From contig JAIEMQ010000043.1 in the NCBI GenBank assembly GCA_019752015.1, positions 1 to 61,526 on the forward strand: a stretch of DNA of 61,526 nt, written 5' to 3'. This document shows, piece by piece, positions 29,478 through 38,060 of the stretch. A program made the translations under genes and the position numbers. Every line of letters starts with the position of its first letter. The stretch's first letter is position 1. This DNA comes from Cyanobacteriota bacterium. Its GTDB lineage: Bacteria; Acidobacteriota; Vicinamibacteria; Vicinamibacterales; UBA2999. The notes under the pieces were generated by a model. The model ran no database searches. It was not told the DNA's origin and saw only the letters and a program-made list of their open reading frames with translations.

Positions 29478-30647
29478 CTACGCGGCGGCCTTGGTAGTCA
29501 GCGATTCGATCGCCTTCTGCAAGGTCGCATCGGTGGCCGGCGCCACCTGGCCGAAGTCGATGTCGGGCTGTTCGACCGCGACATCGGGGACGAGGCCCTT
29601 CTCGTGGATCGCGACGCTGGCCGGCGTCATGTAGATCAGGTGCGTCAGCATCAGGCCGCTGCCGTCGGGCAGCCGCACCAGCTTCTGGCGGGCGGCGCGG
29701 CCGAGCGTGCGCTCGCCAATCAGCTGCGCGCGCTTGTTGCCGGCGAGCGCGGCGGCGAAGACTTCGGCGCCGTTCGACGTGCCGTTGTCCGTCAGCACCA
29801 CCGTGTTGATCGTGATCGCGCCGTCGCCGGCGGCAGCGGACACCGCTTCCTTCTGCTTGTCGCGATCCTGGCGATAGGCGAGCACGCCGTTCTTGACGAA
29901 AAGCCGCGCCGCGGCGAGACCGGCGTCGACATCGCCAAACGCGGTGCCGCGCAGATCGATCATCACGCTCTTCGCGCCGTTCTTTGTGAGCGAATTGATC
30001 TCGCTCTTGATCTGATCGGGCGTGTTCTTCGCGAACTCGGCGACGCGCAGGTAACCGACACCGGGCGCGGCGATCTTCGACTTCACCGATACAGACGACA
30101 ACTCCTCGCGCGCGAGATCGATTTCATGCGGCTCGGCGGCATTGCCGCGGAGCACCGTCAGGCGCACCTTGGTGCCGGGACGGCCGCGCAGCAGGCGCTG
30201 CCCTTCATAGACCGTGACGTCGCGCGTCGACTGGCCGTCGATGGCGCGGATGTAATCGCCCGGGAGCAAGCCGGCTTTCGCGGCGGGCGAGCCGTCCCGC
30301 GCCGCGATCACGCGCAGGTAATACTGTCGCGTCAGCTCGAGGCCGGTCTGCGCCGGGCCACCGAGATCGCCCTTGTCCAGCACCTTGACCTGCGCCACGT
30401 CGAGATAGGCGCTGTCCGGATCGAGGCCATCGGCGAGGCCGTGCATCGCGCCGTGCATCACCTTGTCGACGTTTACTTCTTCGACGTAGTTGCTGAGGAT
30501 GAGCGAGACGACATCTTCGAAGATGCGCAGGTATTGATAGCTCTGTTCACGCGCGACGGCCTTGCTCATGAATCCGCCGATCACCGCGAAGGCGATGACG
30601 GGCATGGAGACGGCAAGGACGAGGACGCGGCCGCGAATCTTCATCAT
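29478..30647 (-). CDS. S41-family (CtpA-like) peptidase with altered active site
   Basis: 389 residues from the ATG at 30647, which overlaps the previous stop as ATGA. A signal-anchor segment (VLVLAVSMPVIAFAVIGGFM) precedes a PDZ domain (YYLRVIAARDGSPAAKAGLLPGDYIRAIDGQ) and the S41 core. Where active CtpA proteins have GSxSASE with catalytic Ser and later FGKGxVQ with catalytic Lys, this protein reads GTSNGAE (Asn292) and LGRAARQ (Arg317). It may be inactive or use the neighbouring Ser291. Pairing with the EnvC-like gene upstream matches the envC-ctpA pairing seen in many bacteria, suggesting control of septal peptidoglycan hydrolysis. Confidence 0.8.
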   Translation of the reverse strand: MMKIRGRVLVLAVSMPVIAFAVIGGFMSKAVAREQSYQYLRIFEDVVSLILSNYVEEVNVDKVMHGAMHGLADGLDPDSAYLDVAQVKVLDKGDLGGPAQTGLELTRQYYLRVIAARDGSPAAKAGLLPGDYIRAIDGQSTRDVTVYEGQRLLRGRPGTKVRLTVLRGNAAEPHEIDLAREELSSVSVKSKIAAPGVGYLRVAEFAKNTPDQIKSEINSLTKNGAKSVMIDLRGTAFGDVDAGLAAARLFVKNGVLAYRQDRDKQKEAVSAAAGDGAITINTVVLTDNGTSNGAEVFAAALAGNKRAQLIGERTLGRAARQKLVRLPDGSGLMLTHLIYMTPASVAIHEKGLVPDVAVEQPDIDFGQVAPATDATLQKAIESLTTKAAA

Positions 30648-31774
30648 TTGTCCTTCAGCCATTCTAGCGGGTTCACCGGGCGGCCGTCGATGCGGACCTC
30701 GAAATACAGGGCGGCTCCGGCGGACGGCGACAGCCCGATATGGCCGAGCGGCGTGCCGCGGCTGACGTTCGTCCCAGTGCTCACGGAGGCATCCAGCAGA
30801 TGGCCATAGACGGTGAACGCGTTATTGCCGTGATCGACGATCACCATGGTGCCGAAGCCGCTGAACGGCGCCGCAAATGCCACCGTGCCTTCGTGCACCG
30901 CGGTGGCGACGGCGCCTTCTTCGGCGGCGACCTCGATACCATTTCGGACGATCGAGGTGTTGAAACGGCCGGACGCCTGCCGGCCGAATCGCGCGCTGAC
31001 CTCGCCGGTGGTCGGCCACGGCAGATCGCCGCGGAAGGCGCGAATCGGCAGCGCGACCGACGGCGCCGATCCGGCGCCGGCGGCGGCAATGGTCTCATCG
31101 AGCTGCGCCTGCGCCGCCTGCAGCTCGGCGACGAACTGCGCGGCGAGATCACGGCGCTGATCGAGATCCGCGATCATGCGGTTGCGCGCCGCGACCGCGG
31201 CCTCGACGGCGGCCCGGGCGCGCTGCGCCTCCTTCTGCATCGCCTCGACCATGTCGTATTTCTGGTCGAGCTCGTTGAGCGCATCGCGCTCGGCGGCGAG
31301 CGTGCGGCGATGCGTCTCGAGACGGACGCGATCCATTTCCGCCACCGCGGCGACGCCCCGCGCCATGCGTCCAATCGCGCGCACGTCGTTCGTCGCCAGC
31401 AGCAGCTGCACGTATCCCGCGCGCCCGTGTTTGGACAATTCGACGAGACGCTCGCGAATCGCCGGCGTCTCCGCGATGCGCGTTGCCTCGAGCACTTTCA
31501 GCCGCGCCTCGGTGCGATCGCGATCCAGCGTCACGCGCGCCAGCTCGGTCTGCGTCCTGGCGGCTTCCGCCTGCTTGATCTCGCGGTCTATCTCGAGCCG
31601 GCGCAATTCACCAAACACCGTGCGCGCCTGTGCCGCGAGCTTGTCTGATTCCGCCTGCAGCGCCTTGATCCGCGCGGCGATGCGGTCGGACTGCGCCTTT
31701 GGATCGACCTGCGCGCTGATGCCCGCGATCAACAGGCCACCGAGACACAGAGATACGGAAAGCGCGTATTTCAC
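30644..31774 (-). CDS. EnvC-like murein hydrolase activator (M23 domain)
   Basis: 376 residues from a GTG start at 31774; the longer open frame runs antisense into ruvX and is rejected. A signal peptide (YALSVSLCLGGLLIAGISAQ) is followed by a long coiled coil (residues 22-245) and a LytM/M23 domain (RFGRQASGRFNTSIVRNGIEV, GTVAFAAPFSGFGTMVIVDH, VYGHLLDASVSTG). EnvC activates amidases at the division site; its M23 domain is non-catalytic. In this copy the first zinc-ligand HxxxD is not visible (NTSIVRNGIEV), which fits an activator. It is divergent from ruvX by 21 nt and coupled to the S41 gene. Confidence 0.85.
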   Translation of the reverse strand: MKYALSVSLCLGGLLIAGISAQVDPKAQSDRIAARIKALQAESDKLAAQARTVFGELRRLEIDREIKQAEAARTQTELARVTLDRDRTEARLKVLEATRIAETPAIRERLVELSKHGRAGYVQLLLATNDVRAIGRMARGVAAVAEMDRVRLETHRRTLAAERDALNELDQKYDMVEAMQKEAQRARAAVEAAVAARNRMIADLDQRRDLAAQFVAELQAAQAQLDETIAAAGAGSAPSVALPIRAFRGDLPWPTTGEVSARFGRQASGRFNTSIVRNGIEVAAEEGAVATAVHEGTVAFAAPFSGFGTMVIVDHGNNAFTVYGHLLDASVSTGTNVSRGTPLGHIGLSPSAGAALYFEVRIDGRPVNPLEWLKDK

Positions 31775-31783
31775 TGTGCCGAT

Positions 31784-31789
31784 TATACT
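31784..31789 (+). promoter_or_regulatory. -10 element giving a probable leaderless ruvX mRNA
   Basis: TATACT ends 6 nt before the GTG start of ruvX, so transcription would begin at or near the initiation codon. The -35 region is poor. Confidence 0.45.
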
Positions 31790-31795
31790 TGTCGC

Positions 31796-32248
31796 GTGCG
31801 GGTGCTGGGCATCGACTATGGCGCGCGTCGCATCGGCCTGGCGCTGAGCGACGCGACCGCGACGCTCGCCTCGCCGTGGCGGCTGGTGCAGCGGCCACCC
31901 TCCGAAGCGGAAACCCTGCGCCTCATGGTCAAGGAAATCACCGCGCTCGCCGCCGAAGACGACGGTCTCGAAGCCGTCGTCGTCGGCTGGCCGCGCCGCC
32001 TCGATGGATCGCCGACCGATCAGACCAAGTACGTCGAAGCCTTCGCGCGCGCGATCGAAACGCAGATCACGATCCCGGTCGTGCTGCAGGACGAGCGCCT
32101 CTCGAGTCACGAGGCCGAATCGCGCCTTGCCGCGCGCGAGTCCGACTGGCGCAAGCGCAAGGCCAAGCTCGACGCCGCCGCGGCGGCGATCATTCTCCAG
32201 GACTATCTCGACGGACGCACACGAGTGTCGACGAATGCGGTGGATTAA
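31796..32248 (+). CDS. ruvX: Holliday-junction-resolvase-like YqgF/RuvX
   Basis: 150 residues, standard length. VLGIDYGARRIGLALSD is the first acidic motif, VVVGWPRRLDGSPTDQT the second strand region, and LQDERLSSHEAESRL plus KLDAAAAAIILQDYLD carry the remaining acidic residues of the RNase H-like fold. YqgF is implicated in 16S rRNA 5'-end maturation and, in some species, junction resolution. It starts at GTG and overlaps mltG by 14 nt. Confidence 0.92.
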   Translation: MRVLGIDYGARRIGLALSDATATLASPWRLVQRPPSEAETLRLMVKEITALAAEDDGLEAVVVGWPRRLDGSPTDQTKYVEAFARAIETQITIPVVLQDERLSSHEAESRLAARESDWRKRKAKLDAAAAAIILQDYLDGRTRVSTNAVD

Positions 32249-33281
32249 GCGACTCTTCTATCTGGTCCTGCTCGTGGCGATCGTTGCCGGCGCCGGCGGC
32301 TGGTGGATCTATCAGCAGGTCATCGAGCCGTATCGCGGCTACAACGAGGCTGAAGTGTTCGTCGACATTCCGAGCGGCTCCGGCCCCGGTCGAATTGGCG
32401 ATCAGCTGGTGCGCGCCGGCGTCGTCCGCGATCCCACGATCTTCCGCGCGGCGCTGTGGATCAGCGGCCGCGCCCGCGCGCTGAAGGCGGGCGAGTATCG
32501 CTTCAACCAGCCGATGCACGCGCTCGACGTGATCGACAAGATCGCTCGTGGTGATGTCTACAAGCGCCTGCTGACGTTCCGCGAAGGCCTGACGATCGCC
32601 GAGATGGCCCAGGTGTTCGAGGAGAAGAAATTCGGAACGGCCGCCGATTTTCAAAAGGCGGCGGCGAACGTGAAGCTGATCGCGGATCTCGATCCGGCCG
32701 CCACGGATCTCGAAGGCTATCTGTTCCCGGAAACCTACTCGCTGCCGCGCAACACGCCCGCGAGCGACGTCGTCGCGCAGATGGTGGCGGGTTTCAGGAA
32801 CGCGTTGACGCCGGAGATTAGAACGGCGACCGAGGCGGCCGGCTTCAGCGTGCGCGAGCTGGTGACGCTCGCGTCGCTGGTGGAAAAGGAAACCGGTGCC
32901 GGCGACGAGCGTCCGCTGGTGTCGGCGGTGTATCGCAACCGCCTGAAAATCGGCATGCCGATGCAGGCCGATCCGACGGTGATCTTCGCGCTGCAGAAGG
33001 CCGGCCGCTACAACGGCAACCTGACGCGCGAACACCTGCGCGAGCTCGATTCGCCGTACAACACCTATAAATACGGCGGCCTGCCTCCGGGCCCGATCGC
33101 CGCGCCCGGCCGCGCGTCACTCCACGCCGCCGCGATGCCGGCCGATGTCGACTACTTGTATTTCGTCAGCAAGAACGACGGCACGCACGTCTTCGCGTCG
33201 ACGCTCGCCGAGCACAATCGAAATGTGTTCACCTGGCAGGTTGAGTACTTCAGGAAGCAGCGGGCGCAGCAGGAGCGATAG
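32235..33281 (+). CDS. mltG: Endolytic peptidoglycan transglycosylase MltG
   Basis: 348 residues from the ATG inside the ruvX 3' end. One N-terminal TM helix (FYLVLLVAIVAGAGGWWIY), a LysM-like region (FVDIPSGSGPGRIGDQLV) and a YceG domain: DLEGYLFPETYSLP, LASLVEKETG with the catalytic Glu, VYRNRLKIGMPMQADPTVIFAL, SPYNTYKYGGLPPGPIAAPG. MltG cleaves nascent glycan strands and sets their length at the inner membrane. The ruvX-mltG order is common. A roughly 400-bp gap follows. Confidence 0.93.
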   Translation: MRWIKRLFYLVLLVAIVAGAGGWWIYQQVIEPYRGYNEAEVFVDIPSGSGPGRIGDQLVRAGVVRDPTIFRAALWISGRARALKAGEYRFNQPMHALDVIDKIARGDVYKRLLTFREGLTIAEMAQVFEEKKFGTAADFQKAAANVKLIADLDPAATDLEGYLFPETYSLPRNTPASDVVAQMVAGFRNALTPEIRTATEAAGFSVRELVTLASLVEKETGAGDERPLVSAVYRNRLKIGMPMQADPTVIFALQKAGRYNGNLTREHLRELDSPYNTYKYGGLPPGPIAAPGRASLHAAAMPADVDYLYFVSKNDGTHVFASTLAEHNRNVFTWQVEYFRKQRAQQER

Positions 33282-33468
33282 GCCGACGGTCAGGATGCTG
33301 CTTTCGCCAGAACACACCGGTCCAGTCGATGGTCTCGATCGGCGCGCCGAGGTCCTTCGCGAGAACGAACCGTTTTCGTTCAAGAAGTCGGACCACGCGC
33401 GCGATAATCCAACTGCGGACCGGGACTGGCCGGTCGCTGAACTGCTTCGTGAAATACTCGAACGGCAT
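33250..33468 (-). CDS. Small ORF of unknown function
   Basis: 72 residues (MPFEYFTKQFSDRPVPVRSW, then IIARVVRLLERKRFVLAKDL) with protein-like composition. The frame continues 12 codons upstream of the ATG (REKKRHWPEPL) to a stop, so a longer ancestral gene is possible. It ends inside mltG on the opposite strand and has no clear Shine-Dalgarno. The surrounding 33282-33697 shows no other gene. It may be a degraded fragment. Confidence 0.3.
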   Translation of the reverse strand: MPFEYFTKQFSDRPVPVRSWIIARVVRLLERKRFVLAKDLGAPIETIDWTGVFWRKQHPDRRPIAPAAPAAS

Positions 33469-33697
33469 CAGCGGTTCGGGCCAGTGACGCTTCTTTTCAC
33501 GTCGCTATCCTGCATTCGCGTTGGCGTTTGGCGTTGGGGGCGCGTCGTTGCCCGTCAGCAAGACATGTCCCCCGGATGTAGGTGCCGTCTACGCCTCGAT
33601 TGCAAGTTGAATGGCTACTGAATGGTCGAATTGACTTCTTAGGCGACTCTTGGCGCTCAACTCAGCAGCTCACGAGATCAAGAGTTCAATAGATTCC

Positions 33698-34567
33698 CTA
33701 CCGCTCGTTCCACTTCAGCTTCTGGCGAAGCACCTCGAAATAACTGCGAGTGGTCGATCGGATCAATCGCAGCGGCCGCTCCGATTTGGCGATGCTGATC
33801 TCGTCGTCTTCCTGCAAACCGAAACCGGTCTGGCCGTCGACGGTGACGTAGACTTCGTCGCCGGCATTCGAGCTGGTCGATCGCACGCGCACGTCGCGCT
33901 CGGTGGGAATGACGATCGGCCGGTTGGTCAGCATGTGCGGCGCGATCGGCGTGAGGACGAGCGCGTCCATCGACGGATGCACGATCGGGCCACCAGCCGC
34001 GAGGTTGTAGGCCGTCGATCCCGTCGGCGTCGCGACAATCAGGCCGTCGGCCTTCACCGCAGTGACGAACTGATCGCCCACCGACACCGACAGCTCGATC
34101 ATCCGCGACAGCGCCGTGCGCGTGAAGACGACGTCGTTCAGCGCCATGTGCGAGAACGGCGCCTTGCCCCTGGTGGTCGTGGTCGCCCGCAGCATCATCC
34201 GCAGATCGTGCGTCGCCGTGCCGTTGAGCACGGCTTCGAGCGACTGGTAAATCTCCGGCCGCGTGATCTCCGTCAGGAAGCCGAGCGATCCGAAATTGAC
34301 CGCGAGGATCGGCACGTCCTTGCCGCTCTCGGCGATCGCCTTGGCCATCGACAGCAGCGTGCCGTCGCCGCCGAGGACGAGGACGACATCGACCTGTGAC
34401 GGCAGCTCCTCGCGTTCGGCGACCTTGCGATCGCCGCCGTCGACGAGCTTCGCCGCTTCGGTCGTCCAGACCGTGTCGACCTTGCGCTCGCCGAGCCATG
34501 ACGACAGCGACGCGAGCGTGTCGCGCGCTTCGACGAGCCTCGGTTTGACGGCTATTCCTATTCGCAT
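33698..34567 (-). CDS. nadK: NAD kinase
   Basis: 289 residues. GGDGT (66-70) is the ATP-grip-like catalytic motif, LAVNFGSLGFLTE, HMALNDVVF and DGLIVATPTGSTAYNLAAGGPIVHP form the NAD-binding second half. It phosphorylates NAD to NADP in the cytosol. It overlaps the tlyA gene by 10 nt; tlyA-nadK adjacency is widespread (with recN further on, not seen here). Confidence 0.95.
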   Translation of the reverse strand: MRIGIAVKPRLVEARDTLASLSSWLGERKVDTVWTTEAAKLVDGGDRKVAEREELPSQVDVVLVLGGDGTLLSMAKAIAESGKDVPILAVNFGSLGFLTEITRPEIYQSLEAVLNGTATHDLRMMLRATTTTRGKAPFSHMALNDVVFTRTALSRMIELSVSVGDQFVTAVKADGLIVATPTGSTAYNLAAGGPIVHPSMDALVLTPIAPHMLTNRPIVIPTERDVRVRSTSSNAGDEVYVTVDGQTGFGLQEDDEISIAKSERPLRLIRSTTRSYFEVLRQKLKWNER

Positions 34568-35307
34568 CGCAGATGCATCAAGAATTCGCGATTGCCGTGC
34601 GCGCCGGTGATCGGGGAGTCGATCAACGCGACGCGCCTCAATCCTACTTCAGCGGCCGCGGCCGTCACCTCCGAGACGACGCGATCGTGCACGGCGGGAT
34701 CGGTGACCAGCCCGCCTTTGCCCACATCTTCACGTCCTGCCTCGAACTGCGGCTTCACGAGCGCGACAATGTCGGCGGGCCTGGCGACGAGATTCGGCAG
34801 GACCGGAAAGATGTGCCGCAGGGAAATGAACGACACGTCGATGCTGACGCGCGTGATCGGTCCCTTATCGGGAAGATCGCCGGCCTGCAAATGCCGCGCG
34901 TTGGTGTGTTCGATCACCGTGACGCGCGGATCGCTGCGCACTTTCCAGTGCAGCTGGCTGTGCCCGACGTCGAGCGCAATCACGTGAGCCGCGCCGCGTT
35001 GCAGCCAGACGTCGGTGAACCCGCCGGTGGATGCGCCGACATCGAAGGCGATGCGATCCGTCGCGTCGATCCTGAAGGCGTCGAGTGCCGCCGCCAGCTT
35101 GACGCCGCCGCGGCTGACCCACGGGTGATCGGGGCCGATGACCCGCACCTCCGCATCGATCGGCACCATCGTCCCCGCTTTCGCCGCGCCGTGTCCGTCC
35201 ACATCGACCTGGCCCGCGAGAATCAGCGCGCGTGCCTTCTCGCGCGACTCGACGAGTCCTTTCTCGACCAGCAACGTGTCGAGCCGTTGTCGTCGCGGTG
35301 TTTTCAA
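34558..35307 (-). CDS. tlyA: TlyA-family rRNA 2'-O-methyltransferase/hemolysin-like
   Basis: 249 residues from a TTG start. An N-terminal S4 RNA-binding domain (RLDTLLVEKGLVESREKARALILAGQVDV) precedes an FtsJ-like methyltransferase domain (IAFDVGASTGGFTDVWLQRG, ALDVGHSQLHW, SIDVSFISLRHIFP, LVKPQFEAGRE). TlyA of mycobacteria methylates 16S C1409 and 23S C1920 and affects capreomycin sensitivity. The 8-mer array GAGGTCGT lies immediately upstream and may supply the Shine-Dalgarno. It stands between ispA and nadK; dxs, often found here, is absent. Confidence 0.9.
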   Translation of the reverse strand: MKTPRRQRLDTLLVEKGLVESREKARALILAGQVDVDGHGAAKAGTMVPIDAEVRVIGPDHPWVSRGGVKLAAALDAFRIDATDRIAFDVGASTGGFTDVWLQRGAAHVIALDVGHSQLHWKVRSDPRVTVIEHTNARHLQAGDLPDKGPITRVSIDVSFISLRHIFPVLPNLVARPADIVALVKPQFEAGREDVGKGGLVTDPAVHDRVVSEVTAAAAEVGLRRVALIDSPITGAHGNREFLMHLRCE

Positions 35308-35337
35308 GACCTCACGACCTCACGACCTCAAGACCTC
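35308..35337. repeat. GACCTCAC 8-mer array upstream of tlyA
   Basis: Four 8-nt units (GACCTCAC, GACCTCAC, GACCTCAA, GACCTCTA) fill the tlyA-ispA gap. On the coding strand each is GTGAGGTC, providing a GAGG about 10 nt before the TTG start. Confidence 0.85.
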
Positions 35338-36293
35338 TATGTTTTGCGGTCAATGATCCAACCCGCAATGTCCGCGAGTCGCGAATCGAGCAGCCCCGCC
35401 TTGTCGAGCGCGGCCCGCGCTTTCGTGTTGCATTCGGCCGCGAGCTCCTTCGATCGCTCGAGTCCGAAGAACGCCGGATACGTCGGCTTGCCCGCCGCCT
35501 TGTCCTTGCCCGCGGTCTTGCCGAGCGAGGCGGCCGATCCTTCCTCGTCGAGGATGTCGTCGACGATCTGAAAGGCAAGCCCGATCTCAGTGCCGTATTG
35601 ATCGAGCGTCGTGAACAGCGAATCGGTCGCCCCGCCCATCACGGCACCAGCGGCAACGGAGGCGCGGATCAACGCGCCGGTCTTGCGCGCATGCATATCG
35701 CGCAGTTGATCGGGCGTTCGGAGAGCGACCGCTTTAGCGGTCGCTGAACCTGTCCCCGCCGAGTTGCCGACAGCGCTGAGATCAATCGCCTGTCCCCCCA
35801 CCATCCCCGGCGCGCCGGCGGCGTCGGCGATGATCGCCATCACCTTCAGCTTCCGCTGCATCAGCGTCGGGTGATAGCCGGCCGGCTCGCGCGCGAGGAG
35901 GCGAAACGCCTCGGCCTGCAAGCCATCGCCGGCGAGAATCGCCATGCCCTCGCCGTGCACGACATGCGACGTCGGTCTGCCGCGGCGAAGATCATCGTCA
36001 TCCATCGACGGCAGATCGTCGTGGATCAGCGAGTAGGTGTGGATCATTTCAAGCGCGCACGCGGCCGGCATTGCCGCATCTCGTGCCGCGGCTTCGGAGG
36101 CGCCGATTGCCTGCGCGACGCCTTCGGCGCTGGCGATCACGAGCAGCGGGCGAAGACGTTTACCGCCGCCGAGGAGGCTGTACCGCATCGCCTCCACGAG
36201 CACGGGTGGGACCGCCGGTGCCTTGGAAAGAAACTCTTCGAGCGCGGACTCAACCTGCTTGCGGCGCGCGTCGAGGTACTCCGAAAAGGTCAT
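35337..36293 (-). CDS. ispA: Polyprenyl (farnesyl) diphosphate synthase
   Basis: 318 residues. GGGKRLRP (42-49), first aspartate-rich motif HDDLPSMDDDD (D92-D98) with RRGRPTSH, and second motif FQIVDDILDEEG are present. The pattern (SLIHDDLPSMDDD with two residues between) fits bacterial farnesyl/geranylgeranyl diphosphate synthases. Residues about 174-196 (SAGTGSATAKAVALRTPDQ) form an extra loop before LRDMHARKTGALI, created by the palindromic element at 35718-35747. It overlaps xseB by 4 nt, as in the xseAB-ispA(-dxs) operon. Confidence 0.93.
   Translation of the reverse strand: MTFSEYLDARRKQVESALEEFLSKAPAVPPVLVEAMRYSLLGGGKRLRPLLVIASAEGVAQAIGASEAAARDAAMPAACALEMIHTYSLIHDDLPSMDDDDLRRGRPTSHVVHGEGMAILAGDGLQAEAFRLLAREPAGYHPTLMQRKLKVMAIIADAAGAPGMVGGQAIDLSAVGNSAGTGSATAKAVALRTPDQLRDMHARKTGALIRASVAAGAVMGGATDSLFTTLDQYGTEIGLAFQIVDDILDEEGSAASLGKTAGKDKAAGKPTYPAFFGLERSKELAAECNTKARAALDKAGLLDSRLADIAGWIIDRKT
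35718..35747. repeat. In-frame palindromic element, ispA copy
   Basis: TCGGAG then arms AGCGACCGCT and AGCGGTCGCT (35724-35745, TT loop). The ispA strand reads SATAKAVALRT, the same frame as in pheT and pheS. Confidence 0.92.
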
Positions 36294-36535
36294 TCCTCTT
36301 CGTCGTCTGGAAGATTGAGGGAGGAGGGCGCCGGCTTCAGCTCGCCGCGCTCGTTGACGATCTCAATGCGGCGCTCGGCTTCCTCGAGCCGGGAATGACA
36401 GAAGCGGGAGAGCTGCACACCGCGCTCATATAGCTCGAGCGACTTCTCGAGCGCGAGATCGCCCTCCTCGAGCTTCTTGACGATGCCCTCGAGCTCGGCG
36501 ATTGCGGCCTCGAAGTCCTTGATCGTTGGATCCAT
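36290..36535 (-). CDS. xseB: Exodeoxyribonuclease VII small subunit
   Basis: 81 residues. FEAAIAELEGIVKKLEEGDLALEKSLELYERGVQLSRFC is the XseB signature, with a typical acidic, Glu-rich tail. It forms the large XseA/XseB complex that degrades single-stranded DNA. It lies between xseA and ispA; the 115-bp gap to xseA holds a long hairpin repeat. Confidence 0.95.
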   Translation of the reverse strand: MDPTIKDFEAAIAELEGIVKKLEEGDLALEKSLELYERGVQLSRFCHSRLEEAERRIEIVNERGELKPAPSSLNLPDDEEE

Positions 36536-36545
36536 CTAGTATTGG

Positions 36546-36650
36546 ACAAACATACACAGAATCACTGAATCACAGAAACACGGAAGCCATTATTGGTCCG
36601 TAAAAAAGAGTGCTGTGCTTCTGTGGTTCCGTGGTTCTGTGTATGTTTGT
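36546..36650. repeat. Long inverted repeat with 8-mer arrays between xseA and xseB
   Basis: The left arm 36546-36586 (ACAAACATACACAGAATCAC, then 8-mers TGAATCAC and AGAAACAC) is complementary with few mismatches to the right arm 36618-36650, whose units are CTGTGGTT and CCGTGGTT. The right end abuts the xseA stop codon. It could form a stem of over 30 bp. There is no ORF in it, so a MITE-like or processing element is possible. Confidence 0.88.
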
Positions 36651-38060
36651 TCACTCCCGGTTAACTCTGTCGACTGTGGCAATGATGGAACCGCGCTCAA
36701 CCGTAATGCTCACGGCGTCCCCGGCTTTCACTGTTGCCGCATCGCGAATGATACGCGTGCGGTCGGCGTCCCACGTAACGGAATAGCCGCGACCGAGGAC
36801 TGCGAGGGGGCTGAGGCCTTCGACGCGCGCCGCGAGGGCGCCGAAGCGCGTTTGCGCCCGCGTCAGTCGGCGGCGGGCCGCTGCAACAAGCTGCCCTTCG
36901 CGCGACACGAGGCGCGTGCGGACCGCCGCGAGGCGATGGCGCGGATCAAATTGATCCAGCGAGCGGCGCAACAATTCGTGGCGGCGCGCGCGACGAGCGA
37001 ACCCTTGCGACACGCGTTGGCGTAACGCCGATGCCAGTTCCGAGACATGACGGCCTCGAACGGCAAGCCGCCCCTCGAATCCCGCATACCCCGGCCGCGC
37101 CTCGAGCATGTGCAGGCGCGTCTCCATGCGGCGCAGGCGATGGTGAATCGCCGCATCGAGACGCTCGCAGATGCGTCCGATGTGGCCGAAGAATTCGTCC
37201 TTCCGGCGCACGACGAGCTCCGCCGCTGCCGACGGCGTTGGCGCACGCAGATCCGCGACGAAATCGCAGATCGTGAAGTCGGTTTCGTGGCCGACGCCGG
37301 AAATGATCGGCACCTGCGATTGCGCGATCACGCGCGCCAGCACTTCTTCATTGAACGCCCACAGGTCCTCGAGCGAGCCGCCGCCGCGCGCGACGATGAT
37401 CACGTCGACGTCTTCGATGCGCTCGACCTTGCGGATCGCGTGCGCGATCTCGCGGCCCGCGCCTTCGCCCTGCACGCGCGTGCCCGACAGCACCAGGTGC
37501 GCATTGGGATAGCGTCGACGCAGCACTCGAATGATGTCGCGCAGCGCCGCGCCGTCGAGCGACGTCACGATGCCGATGCGGCGCGGTAGCGCGGGTAGCG
37601 GACGCTTGCGCGCCGGATCGAACAGCCCCTCGGCGGCGAGCTTCTTCTTCAGCTGCTCGAATGCCTGCTGCAGCGAGCCAAGGCCTTTCGGCTCGAGATG
37701 CTCGCAGAGGATCTGATATTCGCCCTTCGGATCGTAGACGCTGACCTTCCCGCGCGCGACGACCTTCAATCCGTCCTCGGCCTTGAACTTCAGGTAACGC
37801 ACCGCCGAGCGGAACATGACGGCTTTGATCTGCGACGCGCCGTCCTTGAGCGTGAAATACATGTGACCCGTATTCCACACGCGCGCATTCGAGATTTCAC
37901 CTTCGACCCAGACGGTATGCAGCTGATTTTCTAAGAGGTCTCGAATGGTGGCGTTGAGCTCACTGACGGTGAGAACCGTTCGAACCACCTTTGGAACCGC
38001 TGGAACTTCTGGAACTTTTGGAACCGAGGGTTTTTCGTCTTCGAACGGCAGCCGGCTCAT
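36651..38060 (-). CDS. xseA: Exodeoxyribonuclease VII large subunit
   Basis: 469 residues. The N-terminal OB-fold (LHTVWVEGEISNARVWNTGHMYFTLKD) precedes the catalytic core with GIVTSLDGAALRDIIRVLRRRYP, DVIIVARGGGSLEDLWAFNEE and ISGVGHETDFTICDFVADLRAPTPSAAAE. The C-terminal coiled coil and beta-barrel (GRGYSVTW) follow. It overlaps the YmdB-like gene by 4 nt. The first 30 residues (PSVPKVPEVPAVPKVV) precede the OB fold and derive from a 9-mer array at 37993-38028. Confidence 0.95.
   Translation of the reverse strand: MSRLPFEDEKPSVPKVPEVPAVPKVVRTVLTVSELNATIRDLLENQLHTVWVEGEISNARVWNTGHMYFTLKDGASQIKAVMFRSAVRYLKFKAEDGLKVVARGKVSVYDPKGEYQILCEHLEPKGLGSLQQAFEQLKKKLAAEGLFDPARKRPLPALPRRIGIVTSLDGAALRDIIRVLRRRYPNAHLVLSGTRVQGEGAGREIAHAIRKVERIEDVDVIIVARGGGSLEDLWAFNEEVLARVIAQSQVPIISGVGHETDFTICDFVADLRAPTPSAAAELVVRRKDEFFGHIGRICERLDAAIHHRLRRMETRLHMLEARPGYAGFEGRLAVRGRHVSELASALRQRVSQGFARRARRHELLRRSLDQFDPRHRLAAVRTRLVSREGQLVAAARRRLTRAQTRFGALAARVEGLSPLAVLGRGYSVTWDADRTRIIRDAATVKAGDAVSITVERGSIIATVDRVNRE
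37993..38028. repeat. 9-mer array encoding the XseA N-terminal extension
   Basis: Four 9-nt units (GGAACCGCT, GGAACTTCT, GGAACTTTT, GGAACCGAG), translated as a three-residue VPK/VPE/VPA repeat. Confidence 0.85.

Noticed and set aside
31775-32110. N-terminal extension of the EnvC-like gene
   Set aside because: It is antisense to ruvX and lacks a signal peptide; the GTG at 31774 directly precedes one.
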